Below, piece after piece: positions 22,010 through 34,089 of a DNA stretch of 64,000 bases. The DNA is taken from NCBI GenBank assembly GCA_036852015.1, contig JAANDG010000094.1:1-64000 (forward strand), read 5' to 3'. The notes under the pieces are model-generated. The model did not search any database. It had not been told where the DNA came from and worked only from the letters and a program-made list of their open reading frames with translations. This stretch comes from Pelodera strongyloides. Lineage: Eukaryota; Nematoda; Chromadorea; Rhabditida; Rhabditidae. The position numbers were made by a program, and so were the translations under genes. The stretch's first letter is position 1. Each line of letters starts with the position of its first letter.

Positions 22010-25000
22010 TCATAGGAAACTTTCCTTGTTTTCTTCCTGAAAATTTGTACTAACCTTTATTATTTTTATTTTTGAAAGCTTTGCTGATATAATATTTATT
22101 ATCAGTACTAACCACTTGATCCCAATACGCATTCCTGCCACCAAACTTTTCAGCAATACTGATCAATTCTTCTCGTTGTCGTTGTGACTGCAAATACAAT
22201 TTGTGTATAGATTCCTAAAGTTAGTTTTCTGTTTAAAGCGAATATGTAGGCACTCAAAATGAGCAAAAAAAACGCGAAACTAGGGTTTCCATACCAGACG
22301 TTAATTTAAATAGGCGACTGAATATGTAAATAAGATTAGCATGCCCTGCACCTTGAATCTTGTAATTTGTCGATTTAAATTTAAATTTGCTCAATTGGAA
22401 CCAAATTTATGCAACGGGTCCGAATCACGCGTTTACTATGGAAAAGGCGAACTTTGTAATTCATTTTCTGTTAAAGGGATAGGTTCACCTCGAATTGCAC
22501 CTTTTTTATAATTTATGTTGATAGTATGACCTATGACGATCAAAATGCGAAAATTGCAGTAAATTTCCTTTGCTCCGAGTAGTAGCAGAGCTTGCTCAAA
22601 AAAGCTAAACTACCTCGAATCTATAAAACAATTGGAGTACCGCAGCCATGGTAAGTCGAAAATCGCGCAGCAGTGCTGGAGGTGCAGATATTGCTAGGAT
22701 GATAAAAGGGCCCTGTATTTTCTAGCGTCTCCAGCCATGCTGCGCTATTTCCCACTTACCATGGCTGCGGTACTCCAATTGTTTTATAGATTCGAGGTAG
22801 TTTAGCTTTTTTGAGCAAGCTGTCCTACTACGGGGAGCAATGGAAATTTACTGCGATTTTCGCATTTTGACCGTCATAGGTCATACTATCAACATAAATT
22901 ATAAAAAAGGTGCAATTCGAGGTGAACCTATCCCTTTAAGTGGGTAGTTGTAGACAACTTTTGTTATTGTTTCCTTAATGGGGAACACGCATTCTATTAA
23001 TACAGCTTAACTTCAAAAAGGGCCTACATATTCCCTTTAAAACGACGGTATATGCCCTTTGAAACCGCGGTCCTGCGCATTTTTTCCATGTGGTTCATGC
23101 AAAACTCTACACGATGATGTCTGTTACTTACTACACATATTTTGCATGGAAACTATGATAAAGCGGCATTGCAACTTACGTTTCAAAACCTGATTACACA
23201 ATAAGCTCCTTGTAGTACGCTTCAAGCGCATGCTCATTTTCCAATAGGAATTCAAAAAATTGTAGAAATGTTTATTAGACTCTTAGAAAGAGCGCAGCGC
23301 AAAGAGCGCATTCAGTGTTCTGTGTCTTAGTCTTTAGGTTTCTTGAGCATTATTGACCAATTCCTGATGACAAATTGTTCGACATCTTCGAGACAACTTA
23401 TGAAGTATGGTACACGATTCGATTCTCTCGTGGCGGTGGCTTCCAATGTGCGTCAGACGCACATCATGTTTCAATTACCGCATCAAATTTTTGCTGCGCA
23501 CCATCTAATTTGCATCAGTGGCAATTATCACACGGCACTAATTTTACTGAGAAAATGAAACAATCTTCTAGGGCGCATTCGAGATGGACATTTTCCTGAA
23601 AAGACAAAAAGTGGTTCGAGATGGACACCGAGAAAAAATAATACGTACACAATAATTGTCGAATATGCAAATGCAAATGTACCGTAATTGAAACTAAGGT
23701 CAATCAATCCTTTGCATGTGTGTATGCGTGGCAATTTGCATTCTTTTCCGGTGGTCCATCTCGTACCAAAGGTTTTATTTTTCTTTTCCGGAAAATGTAG
23801 GAAAATGTCCATCTCGAATGCGCCCTTATAGAATGCTTACTGTTCTGTATCTTTCCTGGTAGTCTTCCAATAAGCAATCAAACAACGGCAGAATTTGTCT
23901 TGCGCGATCCTTCTGAATGACAACATTCACAACTACAAATAAAGAGGTAAACATCCTGTTTTTGAAAAGTTTGACAACTACACTCCCATATGTGGTATGC
24001 AAATTAAGCGTGCAGGCCAATTTTAGGTAATCTCTATTTTTGATGACTTCGACGGCATCTCTAATATAGACAGTTGGATGCAAATTTTCAGACGCGATAT
24101 TCATATTCACGGAGTTATCAGAAATTCACCGTGGCCATGCATACCCAAAAATATATCGCAGTTGTAACGCCCCTTCGCGCTGATTGGCCAAAATGCTATA
24201 TTGGGCGTGGCAGTTGGGTTGTTGGCCAATAAGCGGTTACGGGCTTGACCACTGCGATAGTCGCTCCCAATCAAATCTATCCAATTTAACTTAAAGCGAA
24301 ATAAAGGCCGGTTTTTGAAACGCATCGAGTACACCAACATGCTTATGCGTCATATGCAAATGAGCATAATTTAGCATAAAAAATAGACCCCAATTAGACC
24401 CCACTTCGCATAAATGCATAGTTGTCCACGATGCGTTTCAAAAACCGGCCGGTATTTCGCTTTAAGCTACAGTCTCTAGGATCTTTTGGAAATGGATACG
24501 TTTTGTACTAATGCATGACTCACTTTTTTTGTAATTTCCACTGTCGCGATCATTTCGTTAGTCGCATTTTCGATGTATTCCGTAAGCTGTAAAAAGTTCA
24601 AGCTCTACTCGATTATGGGGTTTCCAAGTATCCGGACTCCGGACAAAATTATCGTATTTTACGACTTCGCGAGACCCATGTATTAATTTCTCATGTCAAA
24701 TATTCAATTCAGGGAAAATACGGTAAAGTTTTGTATACTTGGAAGGGAACGCACAGTTGTTTTTGGCATACATGGAAACCCCATTATCTTATACTTGCAT
24801 GCACATAAATACATGTGTAAGTTGCATCTCACAGTGTATGACTTTTCCTACGACGTTTTTCAAGAAAATTTGGTCACGACAAGGTCAAGGTCATCAAGTG
24901 GTCACCGAATGGGTTCCCCAGCTTTTTATTTAAACAAAACGCTTCCCGACCTTACTGGAGTCAAACTCGGCAGAGTTATTCCCATTGCACGCACCAATTG

Positions 25001-27752
25001 GAAAAGTGTGCTTGGTGGGGGTAGATTCCTGAATTCCGTACAACTGCTGAATAAATCTGAACTTTAGAGCGTAACGGATTTCACACAAACCAACAAACAA
25101 AAAGTTAGTTCACAATTTTACATAACAAAGTTGTTTACGGTATTTGTATAAGTTCTACGTCGGTAACGTTAGCAAATCCGATTAAATTTGCAAAGCCTAA
25201 GCATCCGTGTCAAGTTGATGGTGTGTCAAGTGTCAACGTTACATTGAACTGTGAAAGATCAACTTACCGGTGTTGTTTTCTCCACACGTGCACGTTCTGT
25301 ATGTTGATTCGTCAAAGTGTTCAAAATATTCTCGACCTAATACATTGTGAGATTGCATGCTGACTTCATGATAAACAGATAATAGTTGGCAATTGTTTAG
25401 CTAAATGTTTTTTTTATTTATGTAGCTTCGCATTGGTATGGGGTTCACACGAAAATGAAATTATTGGCCAGCGAAAAACCATCAATAACCGGTCACGAAA
25501 TGGTTTTCACAAAAAAAATTGGTGATTGCCTTTGACCGATAACCACGGCGTCGCCAAATGACGACAAAACTTGGTCACCACAAGATCACCAAGTGGTCAC
25601 CAAATGGGTTCCTATGCTTCCTATGTTAATGCGTAAAAGAGTTTTTTTTCTGGCAAATAACAAAGCACGCCTACTTCCTCCCTTTGTTGCTCTGCGTACA
25701 CTATGAAAGGATCGACTTTGGCAGCTTCTCTCGCATTACTCTCGATCTACAATTACAAGCTGCAGGTGATTGTAATCACAGCAATTACAAGTTTTGTCTG
25801 AACAATTACTAATGAGCTTATTGGATAAGGATTGGACACTATTCTACTGCCAGTGGACGCCCTTGGACATCTATGAGCGTATGGACAGCATCGGACAACA
25901 TTGGACAGTATTGGGCGCCCTTGAACGTCCTTGAACATCCTGTGTGTATTGCTTTGACTAGCCTTGGACACCCAATAGCGAGCCTGGGACTCCCATAAAC
26001 ACATGGACGCACTGACATTGGACACTGGTACGCATGACTATGAGCTCACTCAAACAGTCTAGCGGGTGAAAAAAATATTCATCTAAAGACAACGGCGGTT
26101 TTTTTTTTGAATAATGAGTAATTGTTGATAGTCACCACTCCACGTGCTCCCGCGTTGTTCTTCACGGCTTTTCCTATTTTGGAATTTTCGAAAAGTTTCG
26201 AAAAGTATTCCCGCAGTTTTTCAATCTGAAGAGGAAATTTGTGTTTATAGTTTAAAACTTAAGTTTACTTCTTTGATTTGGTAGAATGAAGGCCTGTTCG
26301 CAAATATTTTCTCTTTCAAATGTGAACGAGATAATATCGCGTTACCAGAGCAAAACTCCGATGCGAAACTTCGATGGATCGCAGAGAAAAAAATAGGTCC
26401 GCCTACTTCTTGCCCGCTACACGCCGCGTCTTTGCCAGACACTCGCCAGGTTTTTTGCGTGTGCGCGTAATACAAAGAAGTCGCTGCGCACACTTATGCC
26501 ACGTACTCATCAATTTTCGCGTTTCTGTACAGTTCTCGCGCCTACATTTCGCCGCACCACCGTTTTGTCAGTTCGCTCGGTGAGTGTGTGCGGCCCCATC
26601 GCTGCTCGCATCTCTGCTCATACATCAGGATTATGCTGTTATGCATATATACAGCAATTGCGAAAAAAATAATGAAAACCTGGTATTTCTTCGTGGCTGA
26701 GATAAAACAGTCCATAACAGGCAGTAGCTGTCTCGCACGGACCATCTTAAATTAGATTTTGTAGCTAAAAGCACCTCACTTTAGTACCTCACCTTTATTA
26801 ATACCCACAGAAACATGAGAATCCCTCATTTTAGTTTTATGTAATAAAAAACAGAAATCTAATAAAGTATAAAAAAGTATGAAAAGTGTCATGACAAGAA
26901 TTATACGGAAAGATATTATAAATAGTGTTTGAAAATGTAAAAGTAGAATGTGAAATAGACGTACAAAGTAATAAGAAGAGGAATTAGTAAGAAATGACCT
27001 TCAATATTAATCAAGGTGCCCCGTTTCGACCCCTGAGTCACATACGAGGATTTTGCCGTGTCCGGGTCTCATCAGTGTGAGCCACGGCTTTTTGAGAAAG
27101 AAAGGAAAAATAAAGAAATAATAATAATAAAGAAAAAGTAACATGCATTCTAATGAAGCACTTGGTTATGTCTTAAAGTGATATAACACCTTGTTTATGG
27201 TTTCCAATGTCTGCTTCATCTCATTAATTTCTTCCATGATGTGGTTCCAGATCTGCAATAGTTCTTTATTTCAACATAGTTATCTTTGTCTCTGCGTCTA
27301 CCTCTCTGTTTCATGGTACTCGCTCATTACTGCTCTTTCTCTCTCTCTTAATCTTCTCTCTCTCTCTTATCTTTCTCTCTCTATGTTTCTCTCTCACTCC
27401 TCTCGCTCTTCTCTCTCTTCTCTCTCTCCCTCCCTTTTAATCTCAAACCCCTATATGTTTGTGTTCGCATTTGTACAGTTAAAACATTCTAGCCAAATAA
27501 TTAGTCAGTGCTCATAACACCTTTCGAGCTTTTATAACAATATAATCTTACCTTTTGGGACTTATAGACAAGTATGGTGAAGTAGTTCTGCTCCTTACAA
27601 ACATCGGCATTGTCCAAATTAACAGAAGCAAGTCCAAGTTCGCTCCAGAGTTTATTGAGCCTCGTAACAGTATGTCTATTTTCCGATGTCTGATACTCAG
27701 GCCGACTATCACATTGGGAAATACAAAACAATAGAAATAATAGCAGAACCAT
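22010..27752 (-). CDS. Unrecognised secreted alpha-helical protein with duplicated exon module, long paralogue
   Basis: Nine exons on the minus strand, all phase 0: 27552-27752, 27190-27252, 26680-26745, 25675-25746, 25268-25336, 24524-24586, 23841-23912, 22113-22187, 22010-22036 (TGA); 235 residues. It starts with a signal peptide, MVLLLFLLFCISQCDSRPEY; a TATTCCAG acceptor lies 18 bases before the ATG. After that there are charged, probably helical segments and few cysteines. Exons 2-3 and 6-7 look like copies of one another: NHIMEEINEMKQTLE against EYIENATNEMIATVE, and RARQLLPVMDCF against RARQILPLFDCL; exons 4 and 8 occupy the same third position. So a three-exon module of 67-70 residues appears twice, around a 23-residue linker exon. 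I know no family with this pattern. The paralogue at 39052-41172 keeps one module. Very large, MITE-filled introns; the last two exons match the paralogue base by base over long runs. Confidence 0.75.
22471..22939. mobile_element. Foldback element, AGGGATAGGTTCACCTC family, subfamily 2
   Basis: Arms share TACCTCGAATCTATAAAACA and GGAGTACCGCAGCCATGGTA; ends as in 7400-7894. In the intron before exon 8 of the long secreted-protein gene. Confidence 0.85.
23571..23825. mobile_element. MITE with GGGCGCATTCGAGATGGACA ends (255 bases)
   Basis: About 27-base inverted ends around an AT-rich core. No TTAA; a TA-type target is possible. Confidence 0.8.
24029..24290. mobile_element. Diverged GGGTCAGG-family foldback
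   Basis: Keeps CGCCCCTTCGCGCTGATTGG and TTGGGCGTGGCAGTTG, but both ends have decayed. In an intron of the long secreted-protein gene. Confidence 0.55.
24291..24465. mobile_element. MITE family A, variant core
   Basis: TTAA on both sides; core AGCATAAAAAATAGACCCC. Inserted next to a diverged foldback at 24029. Confidence 0.8.
25490..25615. repeat. GGTCACCAAATGG-type repeat
   Basis: CCAAGTGGTCACCAAATGGG; a weaker partner at 24890-24915. Confidence 0.55.
25850..26035 (+). repeat. Imperfect TTGGACA repeat tract
   Basis: About ten scattered TTGGACA/TTGGACR units in an intron of the long secreted-protein gene. Confidence 0.5.
27010..27135 (-). mobile_element. 3' fragment of a second Penelope-like element with hammerhead-like core
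   Basis: On the minus strand a CT-rich tract is followed by CTGATGA (27075-27069), stem II GACCC/GGGTC (27068-27064 and 27032-27028), GAAA (27027-27024) and ACGG-GGCA-CCTT. The loop shares CGGCAAAATCCTCGTATG with the core at 34097. Stem III has one mismatch relative to the other copy. Lies in an intron of the long secreted-protein gene. Confidence 0.55.
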
Positions 27753-27985
27753 CGTTGATTATTATGCTCTGGAATACATTAGACGGTTGGTGAAGTGTAC
27801 GATTATGGTAGCTTTATGGTCGAGGACCGTTTCAAAGTAAATTTACCTAACCCAGTATCTAGTGAGCATAACAACAACAGGTTGTTTAAAGAGAAATGAC
27901 AGCCAGTTTTTGAAACTTATTTGGGATACGTACATTCTCCTATGATGCAAATTAATATTATGAGTCAATCGTATAGTACTACGTT

Positions 27986-28158
27986 CTCAGGCGCGCAGCG
28001 CGCAAATGCGTAACCGCGTCAGCGGAAAAAGATGGCGTTTCAACGTGGGAAAGGCGGAGACGCAGAAAAGAGGTTTCTCCGTGTCTCGAATTTTTCAAAG
28101 CATATTTGCAATCTTTTCCCGCGGACGCGGCTACGCATTTCCGCGCTGCGCGCCTGAG
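27986..28158. mobile_element. GC-ended hairpin MITE, copy 1
   Basis: Ends CTCAGGCGCGCAGCGCGCAA and complement; CCGCG subterminal; the core has GTGTCTCGAATTTTTC. Confidence 0.75.
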
Positions 28159-28599
28159 GACCAGAGTAGTCGTGCTATTGTTTGCGTTCGCTACTTCGGA
28201 ATCTATGACCTGTTATTCATTTCAAAAGTGGCCGTATGGGGCTTGAAAACATTTCGCTTGAACACATAAAAATGTTGCATAATGGGACAATATGCGCATA
28301 GAGTCATTTAAATATATAGAATTCAAGTCAGAAAGGAATGGGATGGTCTGCATAGGACAAGCCAGGCGTAAACGCGCACTACCATACTGACACCATTTCG
28401 GCCTGTAGAGACTAGTGTACTCTCACTCATCCAAGGTCACATTTTCAAGAGCCCTCGGGCATTCTATTTATAATCCTGTCGAACCCCAAATATAGTAAAA
28501 TGGAACATTAACATACAGTGATCCACGCGTGATGGAATATATCGCTTGCGACAAAGGAAAAATGCACAGTCGCACCCTGGCACAGTAAAGAGATTAACC

Positions 28600-28830
28600 C
28601 ACTAAATGACAGTTCCCGGTCACCAAATGGTCGGTGACTGGTCACCAATTGTTCTCTTCTGCGCAAACGGGCATGGCATGAAGGAACCACCCATATATGG
28701 TAACAGTTCACCGTTTTTTTTCTGTTTCGTTGACCAAACCATTTGGTGACAATTTGCTGGCATGATGTGCAACCAACCAACCAACATTGTTTTCGAAAGC
28801 CGTCGTCAACTGGTCACCACATGGTCAGCG
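28600..28830. repeat. GGTCACCAAATGG-type repeat
   Basis: GGTCACCAAATGGTCGGTGA, ACCATTTGGTGAC and TGGTCACCACATGGTCAGC. Part of it recurs at 42312-42390. Confidence 0.6.
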
Positions 28831-28947
28831 ACGGGTTGCCAAATATTTTTTTTTTTGCCAAATATGGTAATAAAATATATGTTTCTACGGTCAGAGAAAT
28901 CCGTGTACCTGTTTACAAACACATATATAAAAACTCCTTTAAGCTGC

Positions 28948-29060
28948 TGGTTTCGCCCATGAAGGCAAACTAGGATTGAAATTCATCGAACGAGAGGAAA
29001 TCGTTATACTTGTTTCAAAAATGTTCACTAGAAAAGTTGTTTATTTATATAAATAATAAT
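28948..29060 (+). pseudogene. Leftover of the methyltransferase last exon
   Basis: Reads GFAHEGKLGLKFIEREEIVI and then LVSKMFTRK, against GFAHEEKSEGLKLIEREEIF and LLVSKKLH in the intact gene (19678-19770). The stop codon is lost by substitution. Similarity continues about 220 bases downstream (29061-29283) into the former 3' flank. No other exon of the gene accompanies it, so it is an inactive fragment carried by the segmental duplication. Confidence 0.8.
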
Positions 29061-29289
29061 TTCATATAGACAGCTGTGCGTTATACGTTTTAATGTGCGT
29101 TGCACATTTTTTGTGTAAGCGATAAATATTAGTGTTATTAATATTATATTAGAATAATGAAGACTACAGTACAAAAAAACATAACAAAAAAAAGGATTTA
29201 GGGGAGACATGAGTGCCTTCGAAGGTCCGCTACTCCTCACGCTTGCTCCTCCGATGGTGTGTTCAAAACTTCCATCACCTATAATACAA
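29061..29289 (+). repeat. Duplicated 3' flank of the methyltransferase gene
   Basis: Matches 19770-20090 with gaps: shared TAAATAATAATTTCATATAG, GTGCCTTCGAAGG and GATGGTGTGTTCAAAACTTC. Ends where the host repeat of the Penelope-like element begins. Confidence 0.7.
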
Positions 29290-29889
29290 TTATGTGGCTC
29301 GATTCGACCAGTTTCATTCTGAAACAGGTCTCTCTCACTCACATAATCTCAGTTTTGTCCATAGTCCAAGAAACAGAACAGACATGAATACGAACAATAA
29401 TCTTTCCCAATTTGTTTCCTCTTTTATTTGTTATTGGATCTTGGCTCGCATCTGTTGGAGGCTTCGCTGCCCCACTAGCTTGCTATAAGATCTTCCTCCT
29501 TCTTTTCCAAATTTTGTAATATTTTATGTTTTATCTTTTTCCAAATTTTGTAATATTTTATGTTTTATCTATTTCTTTCCACGCTGACAATTCTATTATA
29601 TCCCCTCTCTATGTTGAATACTCTTTTATACTGACTAATATTCGCACTATATTTGCTTCCATTCCTTTTAGCCAAGTTGGTCGCCACACATCACACAGTA
29701 CTTCATGTTCCCCTTCCCATTATCGTTGTATATCCATCTATTTATTTCTACTCGTAATGTGAGCTTATATGTATCTCTGCTTTATTGGTTTTTCCTACAC
29801 CTTGCACCCCTCTCTAGACTTAGGTTTGCTCTGTCTCCATACTTAGTCTCTTTTCTTGCTTCTTGTTATCTAGAATCTATCTAGATAGC

Positions 29890-29963
29890 CGTGCCTTCGT
29901 GGCATAATGTTACCCGTGCCCTCGTGGCATAATTTTACCCGTGCCCTCGTGGCATAATTATAC
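29890..29963 (+). repeat. Three-unit 25-base tandem repeat inside the Penelope-like leader
   Basis: The unit CCGTGCCCTCGTGGCATAAT plus five bases occurs three times with few changes. Each unit is locally GC-rich in an AT-rich region. Confidence 0.8.
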
Positions 29964-30792
29964 CCAAGTAGTACGGTGTTTTGTCCTTGTGACTAAACAT
30001 TGTTGCTACATGGAATTCATGTCATTTTGACATGCTTATTTTTAGTCCTAATACTGTACTTACTTGACTGATTACATTTCTCATGATTCTATTCTACTTA
30101 CTTTTTGCTATATTTCCGTTTCTTTATTCTTGTTCATATGTTACAGAACTATGTTTCCTTCACTCTTATACATGCTTCTGCTTTTCTTTCTTTTATCCTT
30201 AATTAAGTTTAATACCTCAATTTTAAAGTTATTTTGCCACCAACGCTTTCCTTTCAATTATTTTACAACCTTCAAACACGTCCCGTTTATTCACTACTTT
30301 CAAGGGCCCTTACTTTCTTTACGTTTTTTCCCCTTTTTTTTCTTTTTACTTATTATATTTGTGTTTTTTATATATTATAATTTTCATGTTCACTTGTTAA
30401 TTTCAACATTTCCAATATTATTAGGTAATTTTTGTATTACCGTCACTTTTGCAGTAATTTCTACTGCTAGCCCTTTATAATTCCATCTTTCGGACTGCTT
30501 TGATCCCCGGATAGTCTCTATCTTAAAATCTACTTATTTTTACTTACTCTCTGATATCGGCTTCCACACGGCACTATGGAGGTAGTGGTTATACTCAAGT
30601 ATTCCACGAACACTGTAAGAGGCATTCTCCGGTTCATGGTTGTAAACGGAAAGTGGGAGAATGTCGCTCGGTGTCCTTCGTGTCAACGTGGTAGAGTTCT
30701 CTAGCTTGAACCCGCCATGTAAGTTTCTCAGATTCTAAAAGCTCTTTCCATTACCCAACCTATCCTCTGAAGCCGAGGGCGGCGGACTGAGG

Positions 30793-31348
30793 TGAATTCT
30801 TATGCCCTAACAATACCACAGCAAACTACCACACCCAAACTTGTTTCAGCTCTAAAAAGATTGGCCCGAATCTTAAACTTACGTCTATTGAAGGCACACA
30901 GTCTTTTGGCAATCCCTGTAAATCGTCCCGTTGCAAAATTTGCCCACTGATATCTTTTGAAAAACTCATTCGTAGCAGCACAACAACATACTTCTCTCAT
31001 ACTTTCGCCTCTAGTATTAGTAATTGCTCCAGCGAAGGGGTTATATATTGTCTAACTTGTGATAACTGCAATATGCAGTATGTAGGTGAGACAAAGCGCT
31101 CTTTGAAAAGCAGGTTTAGTCAACATCGATATCATCTCAATAAAAATTCACAAGAAACCATTCTGTATCGTCATTTCTCAAATTGTCAAGCAAATTCCGA
31201 TGTTAAACTATTTACTATACATATATTAGACTGTTTAGATTAAAACAAGAATAACTGTATTCGCAAGGATAAAGAACTCTTTGGATTAGTTCTTAACACT
31301 GCTTACCCATACGGCTTAAACGATCATATTAAAGTTCGGACTCATTAG
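30793..31348 (+). pseudogene. GIY-YIG endonuclease module of the Penelope-like element
   Basis: Open frame of about 185 codons with one in-frame TAA at 31241-31243. Seen in order: a Cys-rich knuckle, GNPCKSSRCKICPLI; the nuclease start GVIYCLTCDNCNMQYVGET, where the two halves of the GIY-YIG signature are GVIY and QYVGE; the helix RSLKSRFSQHRYHL with the expected Arg and His; and after the stop KDKELFGLVLNTAYPYGLND, with the catalytic Glu and the PYGLND run that ends these modules in Penelope-like elements. The module nicks target DNA for retrotransposition. The Cys knuckle just upstream is a known companion of N-terminal GIY-YIG domains. One stop codon makes it inactive unless read through. 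Confidence 0.8.
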
Positions 31349-31522
31349 TGACTACTCTAAGAAAATCTTGGTAATAATAACATTCCATATTCTGTCTTAA
31401 ATAATTCGGCCGCCTAAAAACCGAGGTCCCCGTAATAAAATAAAACGTAGATTGTCTACTAATACTACTCTCCACCTCTCCCATCCTACTGATTTCCAAA
31501 CACTAGTTCTCTCAAAAACCGG

Positions 31523-33565
31523 TTGGCTAAATCTACTAAAAAGATCCTGGTTCGAAATTATTTCTCTAATGAACACTCTAGTTATTTCAGACGTAATGTA
31601 GAAGCAATATGTGGCAATTCTTGTGCTTCTAACCCTTTGAAAGATAGAAATACCAAGCCGTCTAACGGATTTTCGCATCAAAATTCCCTTTATTTGTACC
31701 ATTCTAGAGGCTTTAATCTCAAATACGCCATAAATAGATTCATCCGTAACACTTTCATCTCTAATAATATCCCACTTCCATTTTTACCTCGTATTTGCTA
31801 CCAAAATCAATATAGCATTCCTTTAGGACCTCGCCTATTTAATCACAAGACTGTTGCTAACAACCCTACTGTTAACCACGTTAATTGTAATTGTAAGGAT
31901 TACCTTTCTTTTTGTAACACTAAAGAAAAAATCGATATCGACGGTTCTCTTCATATAATCTCTGGAAATTGCAAAATATTTGAATCCCGCTACCCTAGAG
32001 CCACAACTCTTCTTTCAAAAGGAACCAAGTTCAGAGAACCTTTTTCCAGTAAAATACTAGAAGAACATTTACACGTACTTTTCAATGACTTGTCTAAAAA
32101 CCTCAATGAATATACTAGTACGCTTAATTGTTCTCTTCCCATATGGGAAAAGTTAAATGAAGTCATCCAAGGTTTTCGGAAACCTCATGTTAACTCTAAC
32201 TGCTCTATTTACAAAGAAATTAACCATATTAAGAGACAGTTTATTATTACATGCGTAGATAAGGCGTCCGCTAACTTTTGTTTCTCTTGCCCTCTTTTAT
32301 ATTCACACTTCCTTCATAAAGAATTGGGTATTGCTAAAAACAACGGTTCATTCGAATATAAAGGTAACGATACTTACTCTCCGTATAATCTCGAGTCACA
32401 GGACAGCATTGTATCCGTCATATTTACTATTCCAACATTCTTAATATAAAATGTTCTGATACCGATCGCAAACTTCCTAACATTTACGCAGTTCCTAAAT
32501 TGCATAAAAAATCGATTAAAATGCGTTACATCACAGCTGCTAAACACAGCTCTCTCCAAAACCTTTCGATTACTCTTCAGAAAATACTGAAACATTTCCG
32601 TTTGCATTTTAAAAACTACTGTAATGCTAGTAAAACTTGGAGCAGTAATAAAACTAATTTCATTTCTATAGATAATTCCATTTGCATTAGTAATTCTACA
32701 CTTATACATCGTTTCCATAAAGTCAAAGTCTTGGACTTTAGTAGTCTCTTACCAACTTACCTCATGATTGTGTCATTGATAGCATCCTAGAACTAACGGA
32801 TATATGCTTTAAAAACTCCGGTAAATCTCTTATTAACGTAGGATTTAAGAAAAGTTACTATACTGATGCTCCGTCTACTAACTGTTTCTCATCAAATGAA
32901 GTTAAAAACATGGTACGCTACATAGTTAAAAATAGATATCTAGTATTCCAGGGCATTATTTTCCAACAGATCAAAGGAGTTCCTCAGGGAGGTAACTCTT
33001 CTCCTTTACTTGCTGATTTAACTCTTTGTATATTGAATTTAAATACTTTAAAAGCTTTTTTGAATTCTTCCTCGGCTATAAGATGTCCATGTTCAGATAT
33101 ATGGATGACATAGCTATTTTCTATAATGATGATAACATTATCGATATACTTGATTCCATCTATCCTAGCTCGCTCATTCTCGAAGCGGCCAATACTGTTG
33201 ATTCCTCCGCTCCCTTTCTCGATCTCGCCCTTGCTAGGTCTACACATAATTGGACTATCAATATACAATAAACTGATGATTATAGTTTTGACGTTATAAG
33301 ATTTCCTATGTATGACAGTCATATATGTGACCATATTAAAGTAAACTGTATCCAAGGTGAAGTAATACGTATTCATAGATGTACTTCCCAGCTTACTTCT
33401 TTCAAATTCAAAATCCATTCGTTCATTATCAAGCTGCTGTCCAACAATTACCCCAAAGAAGTTGTACTCAAAACTATCAAAAAATCATTTAATAAGTACC
33501 CTATTATTAGTCTTAAATACGATACCTCTACTAAAAGTCTCAACAGTTGGGTCGACAACCTTTAA
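31523..33565 (+). pseudogene. Reverse transcriptase of the Penelope-like element, frameshifted
   Basis: Homology runs through at least four frame fragments. 31523-32449 holds the N-terminal part, with GTKFREPFSSKILEEHL and VDKASANFCFSCPLL, a fingers-region run typical of Penelope-like RTs. After a frame change, 32440-32790 holds IYAVPKLHKKSIKMRYI (RT motif with PK-H) and the degraded FSSL segment. 32910-33113 has GVPQGGNSSPLLADLTL, and after another shift 33026-33271 has the catalytic FRYMDDIAIFYND. 33308-33565 ends with the thumb-like region and a TAA. At least two frameshifts and a stop at 33269 separate these pieces. Its domain order relative to the nuclease is reversed compared with canonical Penelope. 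Confidence 0.8.
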
Positions 33566-34089
33566 TTTTGCATTTCTGTCTATTCTTCCCTATTATGCAA
33601 AACTTTGTAACCGTAATCTACGACATTCTTATGGATAACTAATTATTTTCAACAGACCACATAGTTCATAAACTTTACCTATATATTCTATCACTATGTT
33701 TATGTCATGCACTCTTACCCGATCAATACTACACACTACATCCCTTTCCCATTGCTCTCGTCCTCGTCTTGCATTGCTCCATACCCTTTCTTAGTACGTA
33801 TTACTTATTGATATATTCCTACCTAGTTATTTTGCTTGAGGACATATCCAAGGTTAGTTTTATACTTTCTTCTGCATTTTGTTTATTAATTCTCTACTTG
33901 TTCCTTTTTGTAAGGATATTCAGGTACATTACACCCGCGTATCAAGGTTAGTTTCTTATTGGTTTTTTTCTATTATTTTTGTCCCTTTTTACTCTATAAC
34001 CTTATATTTTCTCTCTATAACCTTTGTCTCTCTATCCCTTTCTCAATATCTATTTTACCTTTCTTTCACTCACTGCCTAAGCCTACCGT

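Larger units (their letters stand above)
27753..28947. other. Upstream region of the long secreted-protein gene
   Basis: Contains a GC-ended MITE, a GGTCACC repeat, and 28307-28560, which matches 42000-42240 (shared GAGACTAGTGTACTCTCACT). Any promoter for the minus-strand gene would be here; none is recognised. Confidence 0.5.
21960..29283. repeat. Segmental duplication, copy 1
   Basis: Holds the long secreted-protein gene (-) and a methyltransferase last-exon leftover (+). Collinear matches with 38960-42560 include the flank of the last exon (AGGAAACTTTCCTTGTTTTC), exon 8, upstream intergenic sequence (GAGACTAGTGTACTCTCACT) and the leftover exon. The size difference comes from intron elements and exons 2-4. 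Confidence 0.75.

Noticed and set aside
30064..30480. 138-codon hydrophobic frame in the Penelope-like leader
   Set aside because: Phe/Leu/Ile-rich output of a T-rich strand; no conserved motif, so membrane protein was not called.
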